A program made the translations under genes and the position numbers. The notes below the pieces were generated by a model that was not told the origin of the DNA, made no database searches, and saw nothing but the letters and a program-made list of their open reading frames with translations. A stretch of DNA of 12,509 bases from Flavobacteriales bacterium (GTDB taxonomy: Bacteria > Bacteroidota > Bacteroidia > Flavobacteriales_D > Sanyastnellaceae), in the NCBI GenBank assembly GCA_027488055.1, contig JAIYCK010000172.1:1-12509 (forward strand). Direction: 5' to 3'. Below are positions 6,205 to 12,509 of this stretch, in pieces; position 1 is the stretch's first letter, and each line of letters begins with the position of its first letter.

Positions 6205-6714
6205 CTAGACTTTTAATTTTTCAGTGCGGGGTCCCAACTCAATCACTTCGAGCTTCTGGATTTTTGGACCATCGATCTCAAACCGCAACAAGGTGCGCAT
6301 ATGATGAAACCCATGACGACCTGCTGCGCCGGGATTCATATACAGCGTGCCCAAAATGGGATCGAATTTGACCAAGCAGATATGGGAGTGACCACACACC
6401 AGGATTTTTGGAGGATTAGCCTTAAGGTCCTGTGCAATGGGTTTGGCATAATTGCCGGGCTTGCCTGCTATATGGGTCATCCATACGTCAACTTCCTCAC
6501 ATTGAAAACGAAGATGCTCTTGTGTGTGCTGCCTCACCTGAGATCCATCGATATTGCCCCAGACTCCTCTGAATGGTTTGAATGGGCTGAGCGCTTCCAA
6601 TACACCTTCTCCAAAATCACCTGCATGCCAAATCTCATCCACGGCATCGAAATGATGAAAGACTCTTGGGTCAAGCCAGCCGTGTGTATCTGAAATTAAA
6701 CCGATTTTTTTCAT
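6205..6714 (-). CDS. YfcE/MJ0936-family metallophosphoesterase (phosphodiesterase)
   Basis: This 169-residue single-domain calcineurin-like phosphoesterase shows all metal-binding motifs in order: D9-T10-H11 (SDTHGWLD), G32-D33 (HAGDFG), G53-N54 (VWGNID), T80-H81 (MTHIAG) and G108-H109-S110-H111 (CGHSH). The NPGAAGRHG stretch near the C-terminus is typical of the YfcE/MJ0936 group. Related proteins hydrolyse artificial phosphodiesters or 2',3'-cyclic nucleotides, but the natural substrate is generally unknown. The ATG (6712-6714) opens directly into the first beta strand (MKKIGLISDTHG), so the start is secure. It is upstream of mrp on the same strand with 76 bp between, and divergent from sua5. 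The last five residues (EKLKV) are unremarkable. Confidence 0.92.
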   Translation of the reverse strand: MKKIGLISDTHGWLDPRVFHHFDAVDEIWHAGDFGEGVLEALSPFKPFRGVWGNIDGSQVRQHTQEHLRFQCEEVDVWMTHIAGKPGNYAKPIAQDLKANPPKILVCGHSHICLVKFDPILGTLYMNPGAAGRHGFHHMRTLLRFEIDGPKIQKLEVIELGPRTEKLKV

Positions 6715-6775
6715 GGATGCAAACTTCGCATATTCACTTCAATCTATGGTGCTTTTTTGCGTTTACGGAAGGGGG

Positions 6776-6810
6776 ATTAATCCTACATGCATCATTTGTG
6801 TAGGACTAAT
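6776..6810. repeat. inverted repeat, 11 of 12 bp paired, 11-nt spacer
   Basis: The left arm ATTAATCCTACA (6776-6787) and right arm TGTAGGACTAAT (6799-6810) pair except at one position (A6780 opposite C6806), around TGCATCATTTG. It sits 62 bp upstream of the phosphoesterase start and about 108 bp upstream of the sua5 promoter. No T-run follows on either strand, so it does not look like an intrinsic terminator. An operator or an RNA stem-loop is possible. Confidence 0.55.
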
Positions 6811-6917
6811 TATCAGTTTCCAGAGGTAACACGATGCTATGACCCGGTCGTTGCAATCAACACATAGAGGCTAGGATTCGGGTTTCCAATGCACTCACTC
6901 CACTATTTGACGAATCC

Positions 6918-6950
6918 TTGGGTTTTCGAGTGCCAGAGGGCTTAAATTTG
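6918..6950 (+). promoter_or_regulatory. Bacteroidota-type promoter for the sua5 gene run
   Basis: TTG (6918-6920), a 22-nt spacer and TAAATTTG (6943-6950). The -7 box is exact and the spacer is at the long end of the accepted range. The predicted start near 6955 leaves a leader of about 20-25 nt before the ATG at 6978. The longer frame from the TTG at 6918 would start inside the -33 box, supporting the 6978 start. Confidence 0.52.
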
Positions 6951-6977
6951 TGCTTGCCCAGTGCTGGGTTGTACGCC

Positions 6978-7931
6978 ATGATTGTCAATGATATTCCATA
7001 TGTTGCGGAGTTACTTCGAAAGGGAGAATTGGTTGGAATTCCAACCGAAACGGTCTATGGTTTGGCGGCAAATGCCTTGGATGATAAGGTTGTCGTTCGC
7101 ATTTTTGAAGCTAAGAACCGACCCTTTTTTGATCCGCTGATTGTGCATATCGCATCGGTCAATCAACTTGATACCTATGCACTCGATATACCGGACAAAG
7201 CTTGGAAACTCGCCCATGCGTATTGGCCTGGACCGCTTACCTTGGTGCTCCAAAGGCAAGCCGTGATTCCTGATTTGGTCACCTCTGGCCTCGATACTGT
7301 TGGTTTGCGCGTGCCCAATCATCCGGCCACCTTGGACCTACTAAGCAGACTTGATTTTCCGCTGGCAGCGCCATCAGCCAATCCTTTTGGATACATTTCA
7401 CCAACAACCGCGCAACATGTGGCTGATCAATTGGAACAAAAAATTGCTGCTGTATTGGACGGAGGTCCTTGCACAGTTGGGGTTGAATCTACCATTGTCC
7501 ATTGTGCATACGATGGCACTGTAACGATCTTGCGGCAAGGAGGGCTTGCATTGGAAGCCATTCAAGATTGTGTGGGCGAGGTGAATGTGCGTGTGCACAG
7601 CGAAAGCAATCCAAATGCACCGGGCATGTTGGCCAGCCATTATGCACCCCGCACCCCGCTTGTGATTGGCAAAATTGAACAAGTGCTGAGAGAAAATAAC
7701 AATCGCAAGATGGGCTACATTTCCTTGCAAACAATGTACTCCGAATTTCCAGGGATGCAGCTTTCGACCCACGGCGATCTTGCTGAAGCAGCGCGTCACT
7801 TGTTCGCCACCATGCGCACAATGGATGCTGAAGGGTATGACTGCATCGTGACGGAGCTAATGCCAAATCAGGGAATAGGTAGAGCCATCAATGACCGTTT
7901 GAACCGTGCTGCCGCAACTCCAATCCTATGA
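6978..7931 (+). CDS. sua5: L-threonylcarbamoyladenylate synthase, long Sua5 form
   Basis: This 317-residue enzyme makes threonylcarbamoyl-AMP from threonine, bicarbonate and ATP, the first step of the t6A37 modification of ANN-decoding tRNAs. The YrdC domain covers about residues 5-190 with PTETVYGLAANA (22-33), the K46-x-R48 pair in AKNRPFFDPL, WPGPLTLVL (83-91), SAN (133-135) and the GVESTIV block. The linker PGMLASHYAPRTPL leads into a C-terminal Sua5 domain of about 100 residues, so this is the long form rather than the short TsaC/YrdC form. The ATG at 6978 gives MIVNDIPYVAELLRKG, the normal domain start; the longer frame from 6918 adds a leader that overlaps the promoter. It heads a tight plus-strand run and shares ATGA with the next gene. 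No TsaB/D/E gene is in the window. Confidence 0.94.
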   Translation: MIVNDIPYVAELLRKGELVGIPTETVYGLAANALDDKVVVRIFEAKNRPFFDPLIVHIASVNQLDTYALDIPDKAWKLAHAYWPGPLTLVLQRQAVIPDLVTSGLDTVGLRVPNHPATLDLLSRLDFPLAAPSANPFGYISPTTAQHVADQLEQKIAAVLDGGPCTVGVESTIVHCAYDGTVTILRQGGLALEAIQDCVGEVNVRVHSESNPNAPGMLASHYAPRTPLVIGKIEQVLRENNNRKMGYISLQTMYSEFPGMQLSTHGDLAEAARHLFATMRTMDAEGYDCIVTELMPNQGIGRAINDRLNRAAATPIL

Positions 7932-8404
7932 AAGTTCTAGTCGTTTGTCTGGGTAATATTTGTAGATCTCCAATGGCAGAAGGCGCATTGCGTCATGTCG
8001 CAAAACAATTGAACGTTTCCTTAGAGGTAGATAGCGCAGGAACGCAAGGTTATCATGCGGGAGAAAGTCCAGATAAACGGGCCATTCAATGCATGCAAAA
8101 ACATGGAATCGATATTCAACATTTCAGAGCAAGAAAATTCACAATAGCCGATTTTGATGCCTTCGATCACATTTTGACAATGGATCATTCAAACTTTAGG
8201 GATGTCATGGCCTTGGCGGTGAATCAAGCGCAGCGAGATAAAATCAGCATGATGCTTGCACACACGCATGCACAAGTGGAAGAGGTGCCCGATCCGTATT
8301 ATGGCGATCAATCGGACTTTGAACATGTATATCAGTTGTGTATCAATGCGTCGCATCAGTGGTGTGAGCAATGGCAGCGCGATGGTGAATCAAAAAGTTG
8401 CTAA
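7928..8404 (+). CDS. low-molecular-weight protein tyrosine phosphatase
   Basis: This 158-residue cytoplasmic phosphatase has the P-loop C7-x5-R13 (VCLGNICRSP) at its N-terminus, where C7 is the nucleophile, and the general acid D122 in EVPDPYYG. DSAGTQGYHAGESPD (35-49) and the HFRARKF block match the family, and the length is normal. The ATG overlaps the sua5 stop (ATGA, 7928-7931), so translation is likely coupled. The same gene pair occurs in Bacillus, where the phosphatase YwlE is a protein-arginine phosphatase. YwlE has Thr in the loop (GNTCRS), whereas Ile11 here (GNICRS) is the residue of tyrosine-specific members. The substrate is not visible from the sequence. A polysaccharide tyrosine kinase is one possibility, given rfbB and a PHP phosphatase nearby. 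Confidence 0.94.
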   Translation: MKVLVVCLGNICRSPMAEGALRHVAKQLNVSLEVDSAGTQGYHAGESPDKRAIQCMQKHGIDIQHFRARKFTIADFDAFDHILTMDHSNFRDVMALAVNQAQRDKISMMLAHTHAQVEEVPDPYYGDQSDFEHVYQLCINASHQWCEQWQRDGESKSC

Positions 8405-8509
8405 TGGCACTTCTGCATTTCAAGGTGTTTGAGCGCCAAGCCACATCCGGAACAAGCCAAACTGAATATTAAGAAATTATTACGCCATTCGTCGCATATT
8501 TGCAAAGTC

Positions 8510-8911
8510 ATGACCATCGATAAAAACATTGAAATTGCAAATCTTCAATCGGAGATTTCTAAATACATCGGCCTTGGAGAAAATAGCCTTGTTTTTCATT
8601 TCGAAGAACAAAATCGCTCCATGCTTTTGCGACTGATTACCGTGAATCCGCGTCACAATCAATCGTTCCTTTTTCATACGGTAGAAGCTGCAAGCAAAGT
8701 GGAAGCTTTGCGTTTGATGCTCGAATATGTCAAAGGTTACAAAGAGGAAGCAAGCAGTTTCACTATTCAATGGACAGTCAAAGGCGATAATAATCTGCAC
8801 ACTTCTTATTTCCGCGCCAAAAACATTTTGAGTGCCTTGGACAAATTGTATTACGACCGCGATCCAAATAGCATCACCGTATTCAGTGTGATGATGAATC
8901 CGATTTCTTAA
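8510..8911 (+). CDS. unrecognised 133-residue protein in the sua5 run
   Basis: I do not recognise the family. From the ATG at 8510 the protein begins MTIDKNIEIANLQSEISKYIG and ends VFSVMMNPIS. It is a compact, charged, soluble-looking protein with no signal peptide, membrane segment or cysteine cluster. It appears to alternate beta strands (SLVFHFE, MLLRLITV, FTIQWTVKG, ITVFSVMM) with helices (KVEALRLMLEYVK and AKNILSALDKLYYD), suggesting a small alpha/beta domain. An alternative TTG start at 8429 would add 27 residues, but that extension is Lys/His-rich and unlike a folded domain. A weak -7-like box (CATATTTG, 8495-8502) precedes the ATG. It lies 105 bp after the phosphatase stop and 8 bp before yigZ, so cotranscription with yigZ is likely. 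A real gene is likely from its length and composition, but no function is assigned. Confidence 0.7.
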   Translation: MTIDKNIEIANLQSEISKYIGLGENSLVFHFEEQNRSMLLRLITVNPRHNQSFLFHTVEAASKVEALRLMLEYVKGYKEEASSFTIQWTVKGDNNLHTSYFRAKNILSALDKLYYDRDPNSITVFSVMMNPIS

Positions 8912-8919
8912 TTCTTCTC

Positions 8920-9537
8920 ATGGCCGCGCCGAGTTTTAAATACCGTACCATTGAAACGTCTGGTGAATCCATGTATCGAGTAATGGCGAGCAAACACCTC
9001 GGTTTTGCATGCCATGTGCGCAGCGAGGCGGAAATCAAAGGCCTACTAGAAGAGTGGTGGAAAGAGCATCACAATGCGAATCATATCTGTTATGCATGGC
9101 GATTGGGCTGGGATAAACAGCGGTATCGAATCAATGACGACGGCGAGCCTTCGGGCACAGCGGGCAAACCAATTTATGGTCAAATTTTGGCGGCCGATCT
9201 TACCAATGTGCTGGTGGCAGTGGTGCGCTATTTCGGTGGAACCAAACTGGGAACAGGAGGTTTGATCGATGCGTATAAAACGGCTTCGGCGCAAGCCATC
9301 CAATCTGCGGTGATCTGCGAACGCGAAGCACTGCAACAGATCGATCTTGAATTCCCATACGAACGCATGCCGGCTGTGATGAAAATGCTAAAGCAGTGGG
9401 ATATGGAAAAACTGGATGCACACATGGACGCTATATGCACCTTGAAGATTGCATTGACGGGTTCTCATACGGCAGACTTCGAAACGTGGGCAGCTGATCA
9501 AGAAGATATTAAATATCAAAAGGGTACATTTTACTAA
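8920..9537 (+). CDS. yigZ: YigZ/IMPACT (UPF0029) family protein
   Basis: This 205-residue cytoplasmic protein has the N-terminal UPF0029/IMPACT domain. The two signature blocks are NDDGEPSGTAGKP (72-84) and RYFGGTKLGTGGL (103-115). The C-terminal part, about residues 135-205, corresponds to the ferredoxin-like DUF1949 domain, here with poorly conserved sequence. Family members are widespread but lack a firm biochemical role. Eukaryotic IMPACT acts on translation control through GCN1/GCN2, and bacterial members have been proposed to bind nucleic acid or regulate translation or proteolysis. The ATG at 8920 follows the previous stop by 8 nt, and the stop TAA overlaps the next ATG by one base (TAATG), implying cotranscription. 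Placement after Sua5 hints at a translation-linked context, which is inference only. Confidence 0.93.
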   Translation: MAAPSFKYRTIETSGESMYRVMASKHLGFACHVRSEAEIKGLLEEWWKEHHNANHICYAWRLGWDKQRYRINDDGEPSGTAGKPIYGQILAADLTNVLVAVVRYFGGTKLGTGGLIDAYKTASAQAIQSAVICEREALQQIDLEFPYERMPAVMKMLKQWDMEKLDAHMDAICTLKIALTGSHTADFETWAADQEDIKYQKGTFY

Positions 9538-10307
9538 TGGAATTCATTGTCGTCGCATGCATCGCTTTGGTGGGCTCACTTCTGAGCTTTATGTCTGGTT
9601 TTGGACTGGGGACCATTCTCTTGCCTACTTTTTTGTTGTTCTTTCCGCTCGAAATCGCGGTGTTGGCAACAGCGCTGGTTCATATGGCCAACAACCTTTT
9701 TAAATTGTGGTTGGTAGGGAAGTATGCAGATAAGCGAATGATCATTCGGTTTGGTATCACCTCGGTCATTGGCGCCTATGTAGGAGCCACACTCATTGAT
9801 GTTTTGCCCAATGTGGTGTTGTATACCTACCAATTGCATGGCATGTCAATGGAAATAACCAGCATGAAAACCTTGTTTGGATGCATCATCTTGTTTTTTG
9901 CATTATATGAATTGAGGAGTGAGGTCAACAAGCACACGATTGCAGATCGATGGTTGCCATGGGGTGGTGCGATCAGTGGTTTTTTTGGCGGATTGTCCGG
10001 CCATCAAGGCGCTCTGCGAAGTGCATTTTTGATGCGCACTGCGCTGACGAAGGAGGCCTTTATGGGCACGCGCGTTGTCCTAGCATGTTTGGTGGATCTA
10101 ACACGTATTGCAGTCTACGTGAATTGCATTGAATTGGCCACTTTTTCAGTCAATCCAATGCTCATTGTCATTGCATCTTTGGCAGCATTCGTCGGCGCTT
10201 GGTTCGGTAAAAAATGGATGCAAAAGTCAGAAACGCCATTCATCAATCGGTTCATAGCGGTTTCCATGATCTTGTTTGCTGTGGCACTGATCGCCGGTCT
10301 GATCTAA
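9537..10307 (+). CDS. TSUP (TauE/SafE) family membrane transporter
   Basis: This 256-residue integral inner-membrane protein has about eight hydrophobic segments (roughly 2-20, 24-47, 71-91, 111-125, 141-153, 174-196, 206-224, 237-256). The two half-repeat signatures of the TSUP family are visible: SGFGLGTILLP (20-30) and FFGGLSGHQGALRSAFL (149-165). Members export or import sulfite, organosulfonates or related anions; the substrate here is unknown. The SGHQGALRSAFL variant appears to mark a subgroup distinct from the classic TauE glycine motif. The ATG shares its A with the stop of yigZ (TAATG), so translation is likely coupled. The gene ends the plus-strand run and is convergent with the PorP/SprF gene, 12 bp between stops, with no obvious terminator hairpin. 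Confidence 0.9.
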   Translation: MEFIVVACIALVGSLLSFMSGFGLGTILLPTFLLFFPLEIAVLATALVHMANNLFKLWLVGKYADKRMIIRFGITSVIGAYVGATLIDVLPNVVLYTYQLHGMSMEITSMKTLFGCIILFFALYELRSEVNKHTIADRWLPWGGAISGFFGGLSGHQGALRSAFLMRTALTKEAFMGTRVVLACLVDLTRIAVYVNCIELATFSVNPMLIVIASLAAFVGAWFGKKWMQKSETPFINRFIAVSMILFAVALIAGLI

Positions 10308-10319
10308 TTCTAACCAAAC

Positions 10320-11336
10320 TCACATCCATTTCCGACATTCACGATATCGGGGAATGGACTTTGGTTGTGACACGATATAAATAGCCGTCAATTCCAGTCC
10401 ACCTCGACCATTGCTTGCTGGCTTCAGATCGCTTACATTGATGTCGTAACTCAATCCAATATCCCATTGTTCGTAGCGCGTCCCAATGACAATGTTACCT
10501 GCATCACGGGTACGACCGATCATTCCTCCATAAATGGTGCTGGCAACGCCTGGCGTATTCAATGTATAATGTACACGACAACCGGGATTGACAGAACGAT
10601 AGGGCGATTGAAACATGAGCAAGAGCATAGGCTCAATGCTCCAAGTGGTGTTCAGCTGATGCTTGACTTGACCATGAAGCGTCCATCTCCGCTGTAACAG
10701 GGTGGCCGCACCTTCGATAAAATTTTGACGTGGTTTTTGGATATTGTTCAATCCAATGCCAAACAACATGTGATTCCGACCAAGTTGTTTGCTTCCCGCA
10801 ATTCCAGTGCTGAGTTGCATGCGAGTGTAACCGTCATCCACGGCAGTTTCGCCGGTGGGCGAAGATGGATCAAAGACTTGACCGTTCCAATTGCGATCAA
10901 AATACAACCCTGTGCGGTCGATCGACATATTCAAAATACCTATGCCCAAGGCGGACGTTATTTGCCAATCTTCCACCTCAATGGGCATGGCAAGTTGCAT
11001 CAGCACAGAGGTGGTGCGAAATTTGGAATCACCCGCGCGATCGGAGCTAAGTGCAATTCCCGAATGAATATTCGGTATTTTGGGAATCCATTTTTGGATC
11101 GGCAGATTGCGTATTTCGCCGGCAAGTGCAAAGGATTTATACGGCACTGTGATGCTTTTCCATTGGGTGCGCTGATAAACCATATAGCGCTGTTGGCCTT
11201 CGAACTGCCCCACAAGGCCGCTGTTGACTAAATACGGCGTATTATAAAATTGGGTAGCATGGGTGTCTTGAGCTCGCAAATTCCAAGTCATTCCAAGGAC
11301 ACACAATGCAACGGATATGTAGGCTCGAAATTTCAA
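10320..11336 (-). CDS. PorP/SprF family type IX secretion partner protein
   Basis: This 338-residue outer-membrane protein belongs to the PorP/SprF family, beta-barrel-like proteins that help T9SS export or anchor a specific partner. Residues 1-22 form a signal peptide (KFRAYISVALCVLGM, then NLRAQ with cleavage nearby). The family N-terminal motif follows as QFYNTPYLVNSGLVG (29-43), then many amphipathic strands including RWTLHGQVKHQL, SIEPMLLLMFQ and GLELTAIYIV. The usual C-terminal Cys block appears as RECRKWM. The start codon is TTG (11334-11336), overlapping the TGA of the upstream CHU_C gene as TTGA. No ATG just upstream gives a signal peptide, and Met16 would cut through it, so the TTG is favoured. 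Tight overlap with a CHU_C protein gene fits the known SprB/SprF-type cargo-partner arrangement. Confidence 0.87.
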   Translation of the reverse strand: MKFRAYISVALCVLGMTWNLRAQDTHATQFYNTPYLVNSGLVGQFEGQQRYMVYQRTQWKSITVPYKSFALAGEIRNLPIQKWIPKIPNIHSGIALSSDRAGDSKFRTTSVLMQLAMPIEVEDWQITSALGIGILNMSIDRTGLYFDRNWNGQVFDPSSPTGETAVDDGYTRMQLSTGIAGSKQLGRNHMLFGIGLNNIQKPRQNFIEGAATLLQRRWTLHGQVKHQLNTTWSIEPMLLLMFQSPYRSVNPGCRVHYTLNTPGVASTIYGGMIGRTRDAGNIVIGTRYEQWDIGLSYDINVSDLKPASNGRGGLELTAIYIVSQPKSIPRYRECRKWM

Positions 11337-12509
11337 CGAATCAAAGTAATATTGCCTTTGTCAAAATAGGTGCTGCCTCCTTCGCAGATGGCTTCCAAAT
11401 AATAGGTATACACATCAGGAGGCAAGATTTTACCTTCATACAATCCATCCCATCCTTGCGCAAGACTTTGCGTTTCAAACATCTTTTCACCCCAACGATC
11501 GTAAATGACAAAGTAGAGGCGATCGATGTTGTTGGCGCGTACATATAACTTTTCATTCACCCCATCAATATTGGGTGTGAAGGCATTTGGTACATAAATG
11601 CTTGGTGGTCCACATACAAATTCTACCACGCGAATCGTCACACTATCCATGCCGCTGCATTCGCCATCCGTCACCGTCAAATAATAGGTGATCGTTTGAT
11701 TCGGTGTCGACAAAGGTGCGTCCACATTGGTGGCGTCGAGAAAGGTACTAGGTTCCCATGTATAAGTATACCCATTGGGTTGTGCATTCAATTGTGATGA
11801 TTGCCCTTGAACAATGACCGAAGGCGAAGCAGTGGCGGTGATATCAGTGGCTATGAGCGCGCTGATTTGCACAAACACCGAGTCGATGGCGGTGCAATTG
11901 CCATAAGTAGCTTGCACGGAGAAGTACATGCTTTCTGGCACTGTAACAGTGGCTGTAGATGTATTTTGGCCAGATAACACCAAGGCACTCGGCGCCCACG
12001 TATATATGAAATCGGCATTGGGATTGAGCACTTGCAGTGAAGTGGCATCCCCTTCGCACACGGCAAAATCGCCTTCAATGGTTGTTTGGAAACTAACCAT
12101 TTGCACTTGTACTGAATCGACGAGGGTACAGCCGCTCACATCGATTTCAGCATAGAAGGTGGTGGGTATATCGATAAATGGAAGTATATCGGAGTCCGTA
12201 GGTCCGTCATTGAGTAACTGACTGAAGTCAATGAATTCACTCCACGCAATGGATGCGTTGATAGGGCTGTAAACGGCATCCAAGGCCAATGTTGCTTCCT
12301 CACAAAGCAAGGTGTCGGCTGGCAACTGAAGGGAAAGGACCGGCACATTCACCTGTTGTAGCAAAGTATCAAAACACGTTCCTGCTTGCACCAATACGGT
12401 ATAAAGGATGGATTGACCCGCCGAAAAAGTAGGCTGCGCAATGTTTGTATCACTCAAATAAGTGGAGGGTGACCATTGATAAACAGCATTGTTATCGGGG
12501 TTTTGAGGG
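11333..12509 (-). CDS. large Ig-like-repeat surface protein with gliding-motility-associated C-terminal (CHU_C) domain, 5' end outside window
   Basis: 391 residues of the C-terminal part are visible; the frame stays open to the right edge, so an apparent start at the TTG of 12457 is an internal leucine. The last 90 or so residues are a CHU_C/type B T9SS sorting domain: VPNAFTPNIDGVNEKL, FVIYDRWGEKMFE, GWDGLYEGK and VYTYYLEAICEGG in the expected order. Before it lie three or four Ig/PKD-like repeats of about 80-100 residues, each with a W-P or W-x-P strand (YQWSPSTYLS, YTWAPSALVLS, YTWEPSTFLD) and ending in an x-C-x-x-x-D-S-V segment (CTLVDSVQVQM, CTAIDSVFVQI, CSGMDSVTIRV). Such proteins are exported by the T9SS and act as adhesins or motility surface filaments. 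The stop overlaps the start of the PorP/SprF gene, so the two form one unit. Confidence 0.9.
   Translation of the reverse strand, partial: PQNPDNNAVYQWSPSTYLSDTNIAQPTFSAGQSILYTVLVQAGTCFDTLLQQVNVPVLSLQLPADTLLCEEATLALDAVYSPINASIAWSEFIDFSQLLNDGPTDSDILPFIDIPTTFYAEIDVSGCTLVDSVQVQMVSFQTTIEGDFAVCEGDATSLQVLNPNADFIYTWAPSALVLSGQNTSTATVTVPESMYFSVQATYGNCTAIDSVFVQISALIATDITATASPSVIVQGQSSQLNAQPNGYTYTWEPSTFLDATNVDAPLSTPNQTITYYLTVTDGECSGMDSVTIRVVEFVCGPPSIYVPNAFTPNIDGVNEKLYVRANNIDRLYFVIYDRWGEKMFETQSLAQGWDGLYEGKILPPDVYTYYLEAICEGGSTYFDKGNITLIR

Larger units (their letters stand above)
6715..6977. other. 263-bp divergent intergenic region with a strong inverted repeat
   Basis: No gene is seen between the phosphoesterase and sua5 starts. 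The region contains the inverted repeat at 6776-6810 and the likely sua5 promoter at 6918-6950. No convincing promoter for the phosphoesterase gene was found: the nearest -7-like sequence reads GAAGTTTG, missing the TA. Confidence 0.55.

Noticed and set aside
6181..6222. AT-rich palindrome-like stretch with T-runs between mrp and the phosphoesterase, as a terminator
   Set aside because: On the minus strand, where transcription runs, the stem is all A/T and is followed by A residues, not U.
7398..7866. Two minus-strand open frames of 125 and 133 codons inside sua5
   Set aside because: Both are antisense shadows of Sua5, rich in Cys, His and Arg as expected for non-coding reading frames.
10725..11231. 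168-codon plus-strand open frame inside the PorP/SprF gene
   Set aside because: Antisense to a family-recognised protein, with no domain or promoter of its own.
1..12509. Search for tRNA, rRNA, CRISPR arrays, insertion-sequence ends, integrases, toxin-antitoxin or defence genes
   Set aside because: None seen by eye: no regularly spaced repeats, no transposase motifs, and every sizeable gene fits a housekeeping, redox, transport or surface-protein family. Small RNAs cannot be excluded without a covariance-model search.

Overview
The window reads as a chromosomal stretch of a Bacteroidota organism that has a type IX secretion system (T9SS). The support is a PorP/SprF-family protein overlapping the gene for a protein with a gliding-motility-type C-terminal (CHU_C) domain, a secreted esterase ending in a T9SS-like sorting domain, several upstream sequences matching the phylum-specific promoter (TTG or TTTG, a 17-23 nt spacer, then TAnnTTTG), and starts that mostly lack a strong Shine-Dalgarno sequence. 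The class or family cannot be fixed from this sequence alone. No tRNA, rRNA, CRISPR array, insertion sequence or phage gene was seen. Genes are tightly packed and similar in composition, so this looks like core chromosome rather than a transferred island.

Layout. At 1-672 is the 3' part of rfbB (dTDP-glucose 4,6-dehydratase), followed by a plausible terminator, then a PHP-domain tyrosine phosphatase of the CpsB/YwqE type (880-1644). Both point to surface polysaccharide synthesis and its control. From 1672 to 6714 the minus strand carries a redox and iron-sulfur neighbourhood: a metallophosphoesterase, an Mrp/ApbC-type Fe-S carrier ATPase, a NifU C-terminal-domain protein, a thioredoxin-reductase-like ferredoxin-NADP reductase and, 6 bp behind the last, an adrenodoxin-type 2Fe-2S ferredoxin. 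This run is broken only by a plus-strand secreted alpha/beta hydrolase (3353-4603) and possibly a tiny minus-strand ORF.

From 6978 to 10307 a compact plus-strand run follows: Sua5-type threonylcarbamoyl-AMP synthase, a low-molecular-weight tyrosine phosphatase overlapping it by 4 nt, an unrecognised 133-residue protein, a YigZ/IMPACT-family protein, and a TSUP-family membrane transporter overlapping YigZ by 1 nt. It converges on a minus-strand pair (10320-12509): a large Ig-like-repeat protein with a CHU_C export domain, which runs off the right edge, and a PorP/SprF partner whose TTG start overlaps its stop codon.

I found no clearly new defence, mobile or biosynthetic system. The most useful leads are the T9SS cargo/partner pair, two promoters so close to the ATG that the mRNAs may be leaderless, the unknown protein in the sua5 run, a strong inverted repeat in the 6715-6977 intergenic region, and the Ile in the phosphatase loop next to sua5, which argues against arginine-phosphatase activity.
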